A stretch of 42,646 nucleotides of DNA from Serratia marcescens (GCF_001902635.1 NZ_MJAO01000031.1:1-42646), one strand, 5' to 3'; positions 29,062 through 37,456 are shown, counted from the first letter of the stretch. Numbers and translations: made by a program. The notes: a model not told the origin generated them from the sequence alone.

Positions 29062-30018
29062 TCAGGCGGGGACGATTTGCAACCAATAGCGGGTAAAGCT
29101 CTGCAGGCGCACCGGCAGCGTCTGGCTGAGCAGGGCGAGGGCGCGATCGGTATCGTTGAGCGGGAAACTGCCGCTGACGCGCAGACCGGCAACGGCCGGA
29201 TCGCAGCTCAGGTGGCCGCGGCGGTAGCGCGCCAGTTCGGCGATCACCCGTTCCAGCCGCCACTGGCTGACGCTCAGCACGCCGCGTAGCCAGCCGTCTT
29301 CCGCTTCGGCCGGTCGCTTGTCGCCGAAGGCCGTGGCGCTGAAGCTTATCTGTTCACCGGCGTCCACCCGGCTTTTTTGGCGGTCATCCTGCGCCAACTG
29401 CGCTTCGACCGCATGCTCCAGCACCGTCAGGCGCGTCTCGCCGCCGCTCTCACGCACCAAAAAGCGGGTGCCGAGCGCGCGCATCGCCCCCTGCGGGCTT
29501 TGCACCCACAGCGGCCGGGCGTCGCGTCCGGTAACCAGGCTGATCTCCCCGGCGTGCAAGCGGATCAGCCGTTGGCGATCGTCGTAATGCACGTCCACCG
29601 CGCTGGCGGTGTTCAGCACCAGCTGGGTGCCGTCGCTTAACACAATGGGTTTGATTTCGCCGGTGGCGGTGCGGTAGTCGGCACGCAGTTCCCGGCCGAG
29701 CGGTGACTGGTAGAAGAAGCCGCCGCCACCCACGCCGAGCAACAGCAGCAGGCTTTTCAGCAGGGTGCGGCGCTCGATCGCCGACTGGCGGCCGGCGCGA
29801 TCGAGCGCGCGGTAGCTGAACTTGCCCGGCACGCCCTGCAGCTGGCTCTGCAACGCTTCGACGCGCTGCCAGGCCCAGCGGTGGTCTTCGTGCTGCTGGT
29901 GCCAGGCTAGCCATTGTTGGCGCTGGCGGTCGGTGACGTGCTCATCGCACAGCAGGGCATACCACTGCGCGGCCATCTTAAGCGCCTGACGCTGCTCGGG
30001 GGTGATGGTGTTGCTCAT
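29062..30018 (-). CDS. fecR: FecR anti-sigma/signal transducer
   Basis: A 318-residue inner-membrane protein that relays the FecA signal to FecI. The N-terminal cytoplasmic domain (about 1-80, with WLAWHQQHEDHRWAWQRVE) holds the sigma contact, one transmembrane segment follows (about 92-108, LLLLLGVGGGGFFY), and a periplasmic FecR domain and C-terminal STN-binding region complete it. The ATG overlaps the fecI stop (ATGA), so translation is coupled. An ATG 12 codons earlier, inside fecI, is unlikely. A 114-base AT-rich gap to fecA should carry the FecI-dependent promoter, but I could not place it reliably. Confidence 0.93.
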   Translation of the reverse strand: MSNTITPEQRQALKMAAQWYALLCDEHVTDRQRQQWLAWHQQHEDHRWAWQRVEALQSQLQGVPGKFSYRALDRAGRQSAIERRTLLKSLLLLLGVGGGGFFYQSPLGRELRADYRTATGEIKPIVLSDGTQLVLNTASAVDVHYDDRQRLIRLHAGEISLVTGRDARPLWVQSPQGAMRALGTRFLVRESGGETRLTVLEHAVEAQLAQDDRQKSRVDAGEQISFSATAFGDKRPAEAEDGWLRGVLSVSQWRLERVIAELARYRRGHLSCDPAVAGLRVSGSFPLNDTDRALALLSQTLPVRLQSFTRYWLQIVPA

Positions 30019-30539
30019 GAGAAAACGTCGTTTTCCAGGTTGAACAGCAGGCAATGCTCGGTGGCCTTGGCCATGTATTTCTTAACCGAGCTGACCGAAA
30101 CGCCGAGGCGCCCGGCGATCTCCGCATAGCCCAGGCCTTCGAGCTGCGACAACAGAAAGGCCTGCTTCACCTTCGGCCCCAGGCCGTCGAGCATGGCGTC
30201 GATCTGCTGCAGGCCTTCCAGCAGGCTCTGGCGCTGCTCCGGCGACGGGGCATAGCCTTCCGGGATCAGCGCCAGCATCTCCAGATAGGCGCGTTCCAGC
30301 GTTCTGCGGCGGAACAGGTCGACCATCACCCGCTTGGCAACGGTGACCAGAAAGTCTTTCGGCTCGCGCAGGGTCGCCGCGGCGTCGCTTTTCAGTAGGC
30401 GCATAAAGGTGTCCTGCGCTACATCGTCCGCGTCGAAAGCGCAGCCCAGCCGCCGACGCAACCATCCTTGCAACCAGGCGTGATGGGTGGTGTAGAGGCG
30501 CGACAAGGCGGCGTGCGGAGCGGAAGCGGTGGCGTACAT
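30015..30539 (-). CDS. fecI: ECF sigma factor FecI
   Basis: A 174-residue extracytoplasmic-function sigma factor that directs fecA transcription when ferric citrate is sensed. Region 2 is at about residues 10-75 (AFDADDVAQDTF-like, here CAFDADDVAQDTFMRLL) and region 4 at about 110-165 (LLSQLEGLGYAEIAGRLGVS). AKRVMVDLFRRRTLERAYLEMLALIPEG matches E. coli FecI. The chosen ATG 30539 gives a normal FecI length. The ribosome-binding site is weak, and the open frame extends upstream through the candidate Fur box, which argues against an earlier start. Confidence 0.93.
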   Translation of the reverse strand: MYATASAPHAALSRLYTTHHAWLQGWLRRRLGCAFDADDVAQDTFMRLLKSDAAATLREPKDFLVTVAKRVMVDLFRRRTLERAYLEMLALIPEGYAPSPEQRQSLLEGLQQIDAMLDGLGPKVKQAFLLSQLEGLGYAEIAGRLGVSVSSVKKYMAKATEHCLLFNLENDVFS

Positions 30540-30574
30540 GTTTTTCGCATTGCTGGTCAAAAAGATGCGCGGAT

Positions 30575-30594
30575 GATAATTGAGAATGGTTATC
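30575..30594 (-). promoter_or_regulatory. Candidate Fur box upstream of fecI
   Basis: Read on the minus strand, GATAACCATTCTCAATTATC has outer GATAA/TTATC arms resembling the Fur consensus GATAATGATAATCATTATC. It lies 36 bases before the fecI ATG, consistent with iron repression of fecIR in E. coli. The match is imperfect in the middle. Confidence 0.65.
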
Positions 30595-30953
30595 GTTTCA
30601 AGTTTGCTGCATTGGAGCCAACGCGGGCATCCCCCTTTACAATGCGTTGAAGCAAGCGCAGTGGGGCATCTGCCCGTTATTGGTGCAGCGGCGGGATTAT
30701 TTTGGCCGGGCAACCGGTTGCTATTTTCCTGCCGCCGAAGGTTGGCGCCGGTTTTATTCCTTTTACCGTTTAATCGTTATCAATAAATTAATATCACTCT
30801 GTTTTTAAAAGAAAAGGTATTTACATCTATTCACTGGCATGCGGCTTGCTATGCTTAAAACCGCTTTTTGCATTCGCGTAACAAACAGCATGACCTCACC
30901 GACGCAGGTTATTACGCGGGTGATAGGGTTGGTCGTCAACAAGGAAGAAAATA

Positions 30954-32270
30954 GTGACACTGCAATTCACCACGGCTATTCGTGGCAATTTTTTTGATAT
31001 CGCCGCCTGTGTGGAAGAGCCGCAACAGCTCGACAAACACCTGCGGCATGTTCCCGACGGTTTACTGTTGCTGAATGACGGCGTCATCGTCTGGTTCGGC
31101 AGTTGGCTGCAGGGCGAGGCGCTGCTGCCGCCGGGTTTTGCGGTCACGGAGTATCGTGACAAACTGATCGTGCCGGGATTTATCGATACCCATATCCACT
31201 ACCCGCAAACCGAAATGATTGGCGCCTATGGCGACCAGCTGCTGGGGTGGTTAAACAATTACACCTTCCCGACAGAAAGCCGTTATGACTGCGAACAATA
31301 CGCCGATGAGATGTCGGCCTTTTTTCTGCAACAGTTGCTGAGTAACGGCACCACCACCGCGCTGGTGTTCGGCACCGTGCATCCGCAGTCGGTCGATGCG
31401 CTGTTCAGCCAGGCGCAAGCGCTGAACATGCGCCTGATCGCCGGTAAGGTGATGATGGATCGTCATGCGCCGGAAGCGCTGCTGGAAACGCCGGAACAGA
31501 GTTATCGCCAGACGCGTGAGCTGATCGAACGCTGGCACGGCAAAGGCCGCCTCGGTTACGCCATCACGCCGCGCTTTGCGCCCACCAGCACGCCGGCGCT
31601 GCTGGCGCAGGTGCAGCGGCTGCGCGAGGAGTACCCGGACGTTTGGCTGCAGACGCACCTGAGCGAAAACCCGCAGGAGGTGTCCTGGGTGAAAACGCTG
31701 TTCCCGCAAAGCCGCAGCTATCTGGACGTTTACCACCGTTACGGCATGACCGGCGGCAAAAGCGTGTTCGCCCACTGCCTGCACCTGGAGGAGCAAGAGT
31801 GGGACTGCCTGTGCGATACCCGCTCGGCGATCGCGTTTTGTCCCACTTCCAACCTGTTTCTCGGCAGCGGGTTGTTCAACCTGCAGCAGGCCTGGCACAA
31901 GCGGGTGAAGCTCGGCATCGGCACCGACGTGGGGGCCGGCACCACCTTCAATATGCTGCGCACGCTGGGCGAGGCGTATAAGGTCGGCCAGCTGCAGCAT
32001 TACCGGCTCTCCGCTGCAGAAGCGTTTTATCACGCCACGTTGGGCGGCGCCCGCGCGCTGGCGCTGGACGACAAAATAGGCAACTTCAACGTCGGCAAAG
32101 AGGCGGATTTCGTGGTGCTCGATCCGGCGGTGACGCCGCTGCAGCAGCTACGTCACGCCAACAGCGCCACGCCGGCGGAGCAAGGGTTCGTGCTGATGAC
32201 GCTGGGGGACGATCGCAATATTTATCGCACCTATGTGGATGGAAAAGTGGTTTATCCGGCGGCGCGCTGA
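30954..32270 (+). CDS. guaD: Guanine deaminase
   Basis: A 438-residue zinc amidohydrolase converting guanine to xanthine and ammonia in purine salvage. Metal and catalytic motifs: DTHIHYPQ (His80, His82), THLSENPQEV, FAHCLHLEEQE and GIGTDVGAGT with the metal Asp. It starts with GTG, with AAGGA 8 bases upstream. It is divergent from fecI across about 410 bases that include the Fur box. There is no purine transporter next to it. Confidence 0.95.
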   Translation: MTLQFTTAIRGNFFDIAACVEEPQQLDKHLRHVPDGLLLLNDGVIVWFGSWLQGEALLPPGFAVTEYRDKLIVPGFIDTHIHYPQTEMIGAYGDQLLGWLNNYTFPTESRYDCEQYADEMSAFFLQQLLSNGTTTALVFGTVHPQSVDALFSQAQALNMRLIAGKVMMDRHAPEALLETPEQSYRQTRELIERWHGKGRLGYAITPRFAPTSTPALLAQVQRLREEYPDVWLQTHLSENPQEVSWVKTLFPQSRSYLDVYHRYGMTGGKSVFAHCLHLEEQEWDCLCDTRSAIAFCPTSNLFLGSGLFNLQQAWHKRVKLGIGTDVGAGTTFNMLRTLGEAYKVGQLQHYRLSAAEAFYHATLGGARALALDDKIGNFNVGKEADFVVLDPAVTPLQQLRHANSATPAEQGFVLMTLGDDRNIYRTYVDGKVVYPAAR

Positions 32271-32570
32271 TGCAGCCGCATTCACTCCCAGTCTCGAGGC
32301 GTCTAACGCCGCTGTCTTTATCTGGTTATTGAGCGGGAAAGGGTGGGAGAGACGTGAAGTCATTGGCGCAGGGCTTAACATGCAAGGCTCACGGCCTGGA
32401 GAGAAGAATATCAACCAGGCTCAATACACCTCGGGGGCTAATCATCGTGGGATGAGTATTCTAATCACTTGTTTTTGCTCAAACTGCCAACTGCGCCTAA
32501 GCTAGGAGGTGACTCAGAGGGAGCCATTCCCCGAGACCTTATTCCGTGAACATGGAGGAGTTTCGATTTG
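32271..32570. other. Intergenic region upstream of dcp
   Basis: About 300 bases without a convincing gene. A 20-codon frame from GTG 32509 to a TGA at 32569-32571 overlaps the dcp ATG as TGATG, and AGGAG directly abuts that GTG. The spacing is too short for a good start, so a leader peptide is only a possibility. Promoters for dcp should be here. Confidence 0.3.
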
Positions 32571-34772
32571 ATGCGTTTATCCACATTGGTGCTGGCGATC
32601 GGCATGGCGCTGGGCTCGCAGGCACAGGCAGCAGAAACCCAACCTCTCGCCGACCATAGCGCGCTGCCCAGCGGCCAGGCGAAGGAGGCAATCGTGACCG
32701 GTGAAGCCAATCAGCACGGCAAACAAAAGACCCAAAATCCCTTTTTCTATCAAAGCCGTTTGCCGTTCCAGGCACCGCCGTTCAACCTGATTAAGGAAGG
32801 CGACTACGCGCCGGCGATCGCAGCGGGCATCAAGCAAAAACGGGAAGAGGTGGAGAAGATCGCCAACAATCCTGCCAAACCTACTTTCAAGAATACCTTG
32901 GTGGCGCTGGAGCAGGCCGGTTCACTGCTGACGCGGGTGATGAACGTGTTTGGCGCCATGACCTCGGCCAATACCAGCGACGCGCTGCAAAAGCTGGATG
33001 AAGAGACCTCGCCGAAGCTGGCGGCGTTGAACGACGATATCATGCTCAACGGCAAGCTGTTCGCCCGCATCAAAGCCATTTATCAGGATCGCGATGCGCT
33101 GAAGCTGGATCCGGAGTCGCGGCGGCTGGTGGAAGTGACTTACAAGAACTTCGAGCTGGCGGGCGCCAACCTGTCGGACGCAGATAAGGCCCAGCTGAAG
33201 GCGCTGAACCAGGAAGCGGCGACGCTGAGCACCCAGTTCACCAACAAACTGCTGGCGGCGAGCAAAAACGGCGCGCTGGCGATTACCGACCAGGCGAAAC
33301 TGGACGGCCTGTCGGAAGGCGAACTGGCCGCGGCGGCGCAGGCGGCCGGCGAACGCAAGCTGGAGAAACAGTGGCTGCTGGTGTTGCAGAACACCACGCA
33401 ACAGCCGTTGCTGCAGAGCCTGAAAGATCGCGACACCCGCAAGACGTTGTTCGATGCCTCCTGGACGCGCGCCGAGGCCGGGGACGGCAACGATACCCGC
33501 CAGACCCTTTCCCGCCTGGCCAAGGTGCGCGCTGAGCAGGCCAAACTGCTGGGCTACCCGAACTACGCCGCCTGGAAACTGCAAAACCAGATGGCCAAGA
33601 CGCCGGATGCGGCGTTGAGCTTCATGCGCAACATCGTGCCGGCGGCCACCGCGCGCGCCGAGCGTGAGGCCACGGATATCCAGGCGGTGATCGACCGGCA
33701 AAAAGGCGATTTCAAGGTGCAAACCTGGGACTGGCAGTTCTACGCCGAACAGGTGCGCAAAGCCAAGTACGATCTGGACGAGTCGCAGATCAAGCCTTAC
33801 TTCGAGCTGAACAACGTGCTGAACAACGGCGTGTTCTACGCCGCCAACCTGCTGTACGGCATCAGCTTCAAAGAGCGTAAGGACATTCCGGTCTACCAAG
33901 CGGACGTTAAGGTGTACGAGGTGTTCGACAAGGACGGCAAGTCGCTGGCGCTGTTCTACACCGACTACTTCAAGCGCGACAACAAGGGCGGCGGCGCCTG
34001 GATGAGCAACTTCGTCGATCAGTCGAAGCTCAACGGCACCAAGCCGGTGATCTACAACGTCGCCAACTTCACCAAACCGGCACCGGGGCAGCCGGCGCTG
34101 CTGTCGTATGACGATGTGGTCACGATGTTCCACGAGTTCGGCCATGCGCTGCACGGCATGTTTGCCGATCAGGAATATCCGAGCCTGTCGGGCACCAACA
34201 CCGCGCGCGATTTCGTCGAGTTCCCGTCGCAGTTCAACGAGCACTGGGTCAGCGATCCGAAAGTGTTCAGCCACTTCGCCAAGCACTACCAGACCGGCGA
34301 GGCGATGCCGCAGGAACTGGTCGACAAGCTCAAGAAGGCCGACAAGTTCAACAAGGGTTACAGCATGACCGAGCTGTTGTCCGCCGCGCTGCTGGACATG
34401 CACTGGCACATGCTGACTGCCGACCAGCCGCAGCAGGACGTGGACAAGTTCGAGGCCGAGTCGCTGCAAAAAGACAAGGTCGATCTCAGCTACGTGCCGC
34501 CGCGCTACCGTTCCAGCTACTTCCAGCACATCTGGGGTAACGGCTACGCTGCGGGCTACTATGCCTATCTGTGGACGGAAATGCTGGCGGACGACGCCTT
34601 CCAGTGGTTCACCGAACACGGTGGCCTGACCGCCGAGAACGGCCAGCGCTTCCGCGACATGATCCTGTCGCGCGGCAACAGCCAGGATCTGGAAAAGCTG
34701 TACATCGACTGGCGCGGCAAAGAGCCGAGCATCGAGCCGATGCTGATCAACCGCGGGCTGAAGGACGAATAA
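32571..34772 (+). CDS. dcp: Peptidyl-dipeptidase Dcp (M3 family), exported form
   Basis: Zinc metallopeptidase releasing dipeptides from peptide C-termini. The 733-residue product has an M3 catalytic domain with HEFGHALHGMF (His521, Glu522, His525), and conserved SGTNTARDFVEFPSQ and YVPPRYRSSYFQHIWGNGYAAGYYAY. It matches E. coli Dcp along its length but carries an additional N-terminal signal peptide (MRLSTLVLAIGMALGSQAQA) plus about 30 polar residues, so it should be periplasmic. ATG 32571 is used; a TTG just before it is possible. GGAGGAG lies 10 bases upstream. In E. coli the gene adjoins ydfG. Confidence 0.94.
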   Translation: MRLSTLVLAIGMALGSQAQAAETQPLADHSALPSGQAKEAIVTGEANQHGKQKTQNPFFYQSRLPFQAPPFNLIKEGDYAPAIAAGIKQKREEVEKIANNPAKPTFKNTLVALEQAGSLLTRVMNVFGAMTSANTSDALQKLDEETSPKLAALNDDIMLNGKLFARIKAIYQDRDALKLDPESRRLVEVTYKNFELAGANLSDADKAQLKALNQEAATLSTQFTNKLLAASKNGALAITDQAKLDGLSEGELAAAAQAAGERKLEKQWLLVLQNTTQQPLLQSLKDRDTRKTLFDASWTRAEAGDGNDTRQTLSRLAKVRAEQAKLLGYPNYAAWKLQNQMAKTPDAALSFMRNIVPAATARAEREATDIQAVIDRQKGDFKVQTWDWQFYAEQVRKAKYDLDESQIKPYFELNNVLNNGVFYAANLLYGISFKERKDIPVYQADVKVYEVFDKDGKSLALFYTDYFKRDNKGGGAWMSNFVDQSKLNGTKPVIYNVANFTKPAPGQPALLSYDDVVTMFHEFGHALHGMFADQEYPSLSGTNTARDFVEFPSQFNEHWVSDPKVFSHFAKHYQTGEAMPQELVDKLKKADKFNKGYSMTELLSAALLDMHWHMLTADQPQQDVDKFEAESLQKDKVDLSYVPPRYRSSYFQHIWGNGYAAGYYAYLWTEMLADDAFQWFTEHGGLTAENGQRFRDMILSRGNSQDLEKLYIDWRGKEPSIEPMLINRGLKDE

Positions 34773-34799
34773 GTTCAGCCACTCCCGCTAATCAACTAA

Positions 34800-34820
34800 A
34801 AGGGCGCGTGATGCGCCCTT
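34800..34820 (+). terminator. Terminator hairpin of dcp
   Basis: AAGGGCGC, a GTGAT loop and GCGCCCTT form a perfect 8-bp stem 28 bases after the dcp stop. The T run after it is broken (CGTCGTTGTT). Confidence 0.7.
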
Positions 34821-34898
34821 CGTCGTTGTTGGCATCGAAACGCCAAATGGCGCAGCAGAGGTGCCGATCGCGAGTCAGTTGTCAGATCGTCGGTAAGG

Positions 34899-35786
34899 TC
34901 ATTCTCCCTCCTGGCACAGGAACGCCACCAGCCGCTGCGCAGGCAACGGCAGTTGCGCCAGTTCACGCACGACAAGCGACAGACGCCGGGTCGCCCAATC
35001 GTCCGTCAGCGCGAGTGCGTTGCGCTGGATCTCCGGCAGCCGCCGGGCGCTCTCTTCCGGTACCACCGCCAACCCGGCGCCGCGCAGCACCATACGGCAG
35101 ATGGCGTCGAAATGACCGGCGCGCGCCCGCAGCCGCATCGGGCCGCCGCTGCGCATCGCCAGTTGCTCCAGATGCTGTTGCAGCGCGCTCTCTTCCGGCA
35201 GGCCGATAAAATCATAAGGCAGGGTATCCGCGAAACTGACCCGGTGGCGACCGCCGAGCGCATGCCCCGGCGGCAGCGCCAGCACCAGACGATCCTGACG
35301 AAAAGGGTAGCTCGTCAGCCCGCGCAGATCGGCGTGATCGGCCACGATGCCGATATCCGCCGCCTGTTCGGCGATCGCCTGCGCGATGGCCGGGCTGGGC
35401 AGCTCCTCCAGCGCGATGTCGGTGTACGGGTGCAGCACCAGAAAATCCGCCAGCAGCTCCGGTAAAAACGCGTCGGCGGCGACGGTATTGGCGACGATAC
35501 GCAATTGGCTGCGCTGGCCCGGCGCGAACTCGGCCATGTCACCCCGCAGCCGGTCGCGCTGCTGCAACAGCAAACGCGCGTGTTGCAACAGGCGTTCACC
35601 GGCCGGCGTCGCCTGGACGCCGCGCGGATTTCGCGTCAGCAGCGCAACGCCGGCCTGTTGCTCCAACCCGCGCATGCGTGCGCTGGCGGCGGCCAGCGAT
35701 AGCCCGATGCGCTCAGCGCCGGCGGTGATGCTGCCGGTTTCAAGCACCGCCACCAATAGCCGCAGATCGATAAAGTCAAAATGCAT
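34899..35786 (-). CDS. LysR-family transcriptional regulator
   Basis: A 295-residue LysR-type regulator: HTH at about 15-45 (ETGSITAGAERIGLSLAAAS) followed by the effector domain. The ATG giving MHFDFIDLRLLVAVLETG has AGGAAG 5 bases upstream; an ATG 25 codons earlier is unlikely. It is divergent from a TSUP exporter gene, with a perfect 17-base palindrome between them. LysR/TSUP pairs of this kind are common, and the regulator probably controls the exporter. The ligand is unknown. Confidence 0.9.
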   Translation of the reverse strand: MHFDFIDLRLLVAVLETGSITAGAERIGLSLAAASARMRGLEQQAGVALLTRNPRGVQATPAGERLLQHARLLLQQRDRLRGDMAEFAPGQRSQLRIVANTVAADAFLPELLADFLVLHPYTDIALEELPSPAIAQAIAEQAADIGIVADHADLRGLTSYPFRQDRLVLALPPGHALGGRHRVSFADTLPYDFIGLPEESALQQHLEQLAMRSGGPMRLRARAGHFDAICRMVLRGAGLAVVPEESARRLPEIQRNALALTDDWATRRLSLVVRELAQLPLPAQRLVAFLCQEGE

Positions 35787-35835
35787 GCGTTCTTCCTCTG
35801 TCTTTGCCGCAGGCAGGCTCTGCCATTGCCGCATT

Positions 35836-35852
35836 GTGCCGCGATGCGGCAC
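35836..35852. promoter_or_regulatory. Palindrome between LysR and TSUP genes
   Basis: GTGCCGC-GAT-GCGGCAC is a perfect inverted repeat centred in the 107-base divergent gap. A larger TGCCGCAT/ATGCGGCA pair overlaps it. Likely LysR operator by position. Confidence 0.5.
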
Positions 35853-35893
35853 TGGCCACAATCGGGCCGTAGATTCGCCATAAGGATAGACGC

Positions 35894-36640
35894 ATGTCGC
35901 TGACGTTACTCGAGATTATCGCCCTGACGGGCGTTTTTACGCTGGCTGGCACGGTCAAAGGGGCGATCGGCCTGGGGTTGCCGACGGTGTCGATGGGGCT
36001 GCTCAGCCTGATGATGCCGCCGGGGCAGGCCGCAGCACTGCTGCTGTTGCCTTCGCTGATCACCAACCTGTGGCAGTTGCTGTGCGGGCCGCGGTTGGGC
36101 GCGCTGTGGCGTCGGCTCTGGCCGATGATGCTGTGCGTCACGGCGGGCACCTTGCTGAGCGCGGGCGCGATCGCCGCCAACGACGGCCGCCTGGCGCCGC
36201 TGGCGCTGGGCGCTTGCCTGGTCGGCTACGCGCTGCTGGGCTTTACCCGTCTCGACTGGCGTATCTCCGCGGTGGCAGAACCTTGGTTGGGGCCGCCGTG
36301 CGGTCTGTTGACCGGCGCACTGACCGGCGCTACCGGGGTGTTCGTCATACCGGCGGTACCTTACCTGAACGCATTGGGCCTGGCGCGCGATGAGCTGGTG
36401 CAGGCGCTGGGGCTGTCGTTCACCGTGTCGACGCTGGCGCTGGCCGCCGGATTAGCCTGGCATCAGGCTCTGCCCGGCGCGCTGCTTGGCGGTTCGCTGC
36501 TGGCGCTGTTGCCGGCGATGGGCGGCATGTGGCTGGGCGGGATCGTGCGCCGTCACTGCAGCCCGCAGCGGTTTCGCCGCCTTTTCTTTATCGGGTTATT
36601 AATCTTGGGCGTTGAGATTGTTTGGCGTTCAATTAATTAA
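35894..36640 (+). CDS. TSUP-family (TauE/SafE) membrane exporter
   Basis: A 248-residue inner-membrane protein with seven to eight hydrophobic helices and the TSUP repeats, including VKGAIGLGLPTVSMGLL near the N-terminus and GALTGATGVFVIPAVPYL in the second half. Family members export sulfite, sulfoacetate or other organic anions; the substrate here is not deducible. Divergent from a LysR gene that probably regulates it. It is the last GC-rich chromosomal-type gene before the AT-rich microcin locus. Confidence 0.9.
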   Translation: MSLTLLEIIALTGVFTLAGTVKGAIGLGLPTVSMGLLSLMMPPGQAAALLLLPSLITNLWQLLCGPRLGALWRRLWPMMLCVTAGTLLSAGAIAANDGRLAPLALGACLVGYALLGFTRLDWRISAVAEPWLGPPCGLLTGALTGATGVFVIPAVPYLNALGLARDELVQALGLSFTVSTLALAAGLAWHQALPGALLGGSLLALLPAMGGMWLGGIVRRHCSPQRFRRLFFIGLLILGVEIVWRSIN

Positions 36641-36848
36641 ATCGATTATATCTGCGTGTAATTAGGTTAGGTATATTATTCTGGATTTTATTCTAATATG
36701 ATTGGTTGCAATATTTAGAATGCACTTTGCTTATTGGTTTTTTTCATGAAATACAGGATGGTTATGGATTGTTATTAGTGTGTTTTACTTTTGCCACTAC
36801 AGCTATTTTTAATGACTGTAAAACCAGTAAACCCATAGGAGAATATTT
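36641..36848. other. AT-rich leader region of the microcin locus
   Basis: About 210 strongly AT-rich bases mark an abrupt composition change after the TSUP gene. A 10-codon frame from ATG 36746 ends before the precursor gene and lacks a ribosome-binding site. Promoter elements must be here, but several AT-rich candidates are equally good. No convincing Fur box was seen. Confidence 0.4.
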
Positions 36849-37133
36849 ATGAAGGAAATTTTAAGCAGCCAATTCGATGCGGTGTCGGGTGGATGGCAGG
36901 ATCGTGATGGGAGTGGAAAAAGATCGTCTGATAACGGAGGCTCTGGTTCTTCTGGTCGTGGTGGAAAGAACGGCGGTGACCGCGGGCTCCAGTCATTCTT
37001 GTCAAAAAACAGCCCTTATGGCAGCGGTTCCGGCGCCAGCGGTTTCTGGGGGAATGGCAGTTCTACAGGAAATGGTTATGGCGGCAATGGCACTGGCCCG
37101 AGTGAGGCCAGAGAATCCGGAACCAAACGCTAA
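36849..37133 (+). CDS. Class II microcin-like precursor with double-glycine leader, Gly/Ser-rich core
   Basis: A 94-residue peptide. The first 15 residues, MKEILSSQFDAVSGG, have the length and pattern of the microcin V leader (MRTLTLNELDSVSGG), with cleavage by a C39 peptidase expected after Gly15. The 79-residue core has no cysteine; by my count it has 24 Gly, 16 Ser and 3 Thr, with Asn, two Trp, two Tyr and two Phe, and several basic residues toward both ends. AGGAG lies 7 bases before the ATG. Downstream lie a terminator, a putative immunity gene, a glycosyltransferase and cvaA/cvaB-type exporters that supply the matching peptidase. The Ser/Thr-rich core could be a glycosylation target. 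I do not recognise the core as a known microcin. Confidence 0.75.
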   Translation: MKEILSSQFDAVSGGWQDRDGSGKRSSDNGGSGSSGRGGKNGGDRGLQSFLSKNSPYGSGSGASGFWGNGSSTGNGYGGNGTGPSEARESGTKR

Positions 37134-37150
37134 TTAACAGCTGCAATCCC

Positions 37151-37177
37151 AGCACAGAAGTAAAATTCTGTGCTTTT
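37151..37177 (+). terminator. Terminator/attenuator after the microcin precursor gene
   Basis: AGCACAGAA, a GTAAAA loop and TTCTGTGCT form a perfect 9-bp stem, with TTTT from its last base onward. It lies 17 bases after the precursor stop. Partial termination here would give more precursor mRNA than mRNA for downstream genes. Confidence 0.85.
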
Positions 37178-37189
37178 ATGGGGTATATG

Positions 37190-37456
37190 ATGAATAAATA
37201 TGTTGTTTTTATAAAGAGCGATGAATCAAGGGTGCTGAGAAAGGAAGTGGTTACACGAGAAATAATTAAAGATATGAAGCAGAAGGGGTTCAGAAAGCAT
37301 CATGTTGAAGTAGAAGCTGAGAACGAAAACGATGCCATTAACAAACTAAATAAGAACAGCAATGACTATTTGGACTCATTGAGAAATTTTTCCGGTGATT
37401 TACTGTTTTGCTCTATTTGTGTCATTGTTATGGTCATGGTTTATTTATTTAGCTGA
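37190..37456 (+). CDS. Small protein with C-terminal membrane segment, candidate immunity protein
   Basis: An 88-residue protein (92 if begun at ATG 37178). The first 65 residues are highly charged (Lys/Glu/Asp/Asn-rich, with KQKGFRKHHVEVEAENEND). Residues about 70-87 (LLFCSICVIVMVMVYLF) form one transmembrane helix at the C-terminus. GGGG lies 6 bases before ATG 37190, the start I prefer. No family is recognised. Its size, membrane anchor and place right after the precursor fit a microcin immunity protein, but this is inference from context. A tail-anchored accessory of the exporter is the alternative. Confidence 0.65.
   Translation: MNKYVVFIKSDESRVLRKEVVTREIIKDMKQKGFRKHHVEVEAENENDAINKLNKNSNDYLDSLRNFSGDLLFCSICVIVMVMVYLFS

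Noticed and set aside
32922-34619. 565-codon open frame antisense to dcp
   Set aside because: Mirror frame of a well-supported M3 peptidase gene; product composition is typical of antisense frames in GC-rich DNA.
36877-37137. Alternative frame overlapping the microcin precursor
   Set aside because: It lacks a ribosome-binding site and a leader, whereas the main frame has AGGAG at 7 bases and a canonical double-glycine leader.
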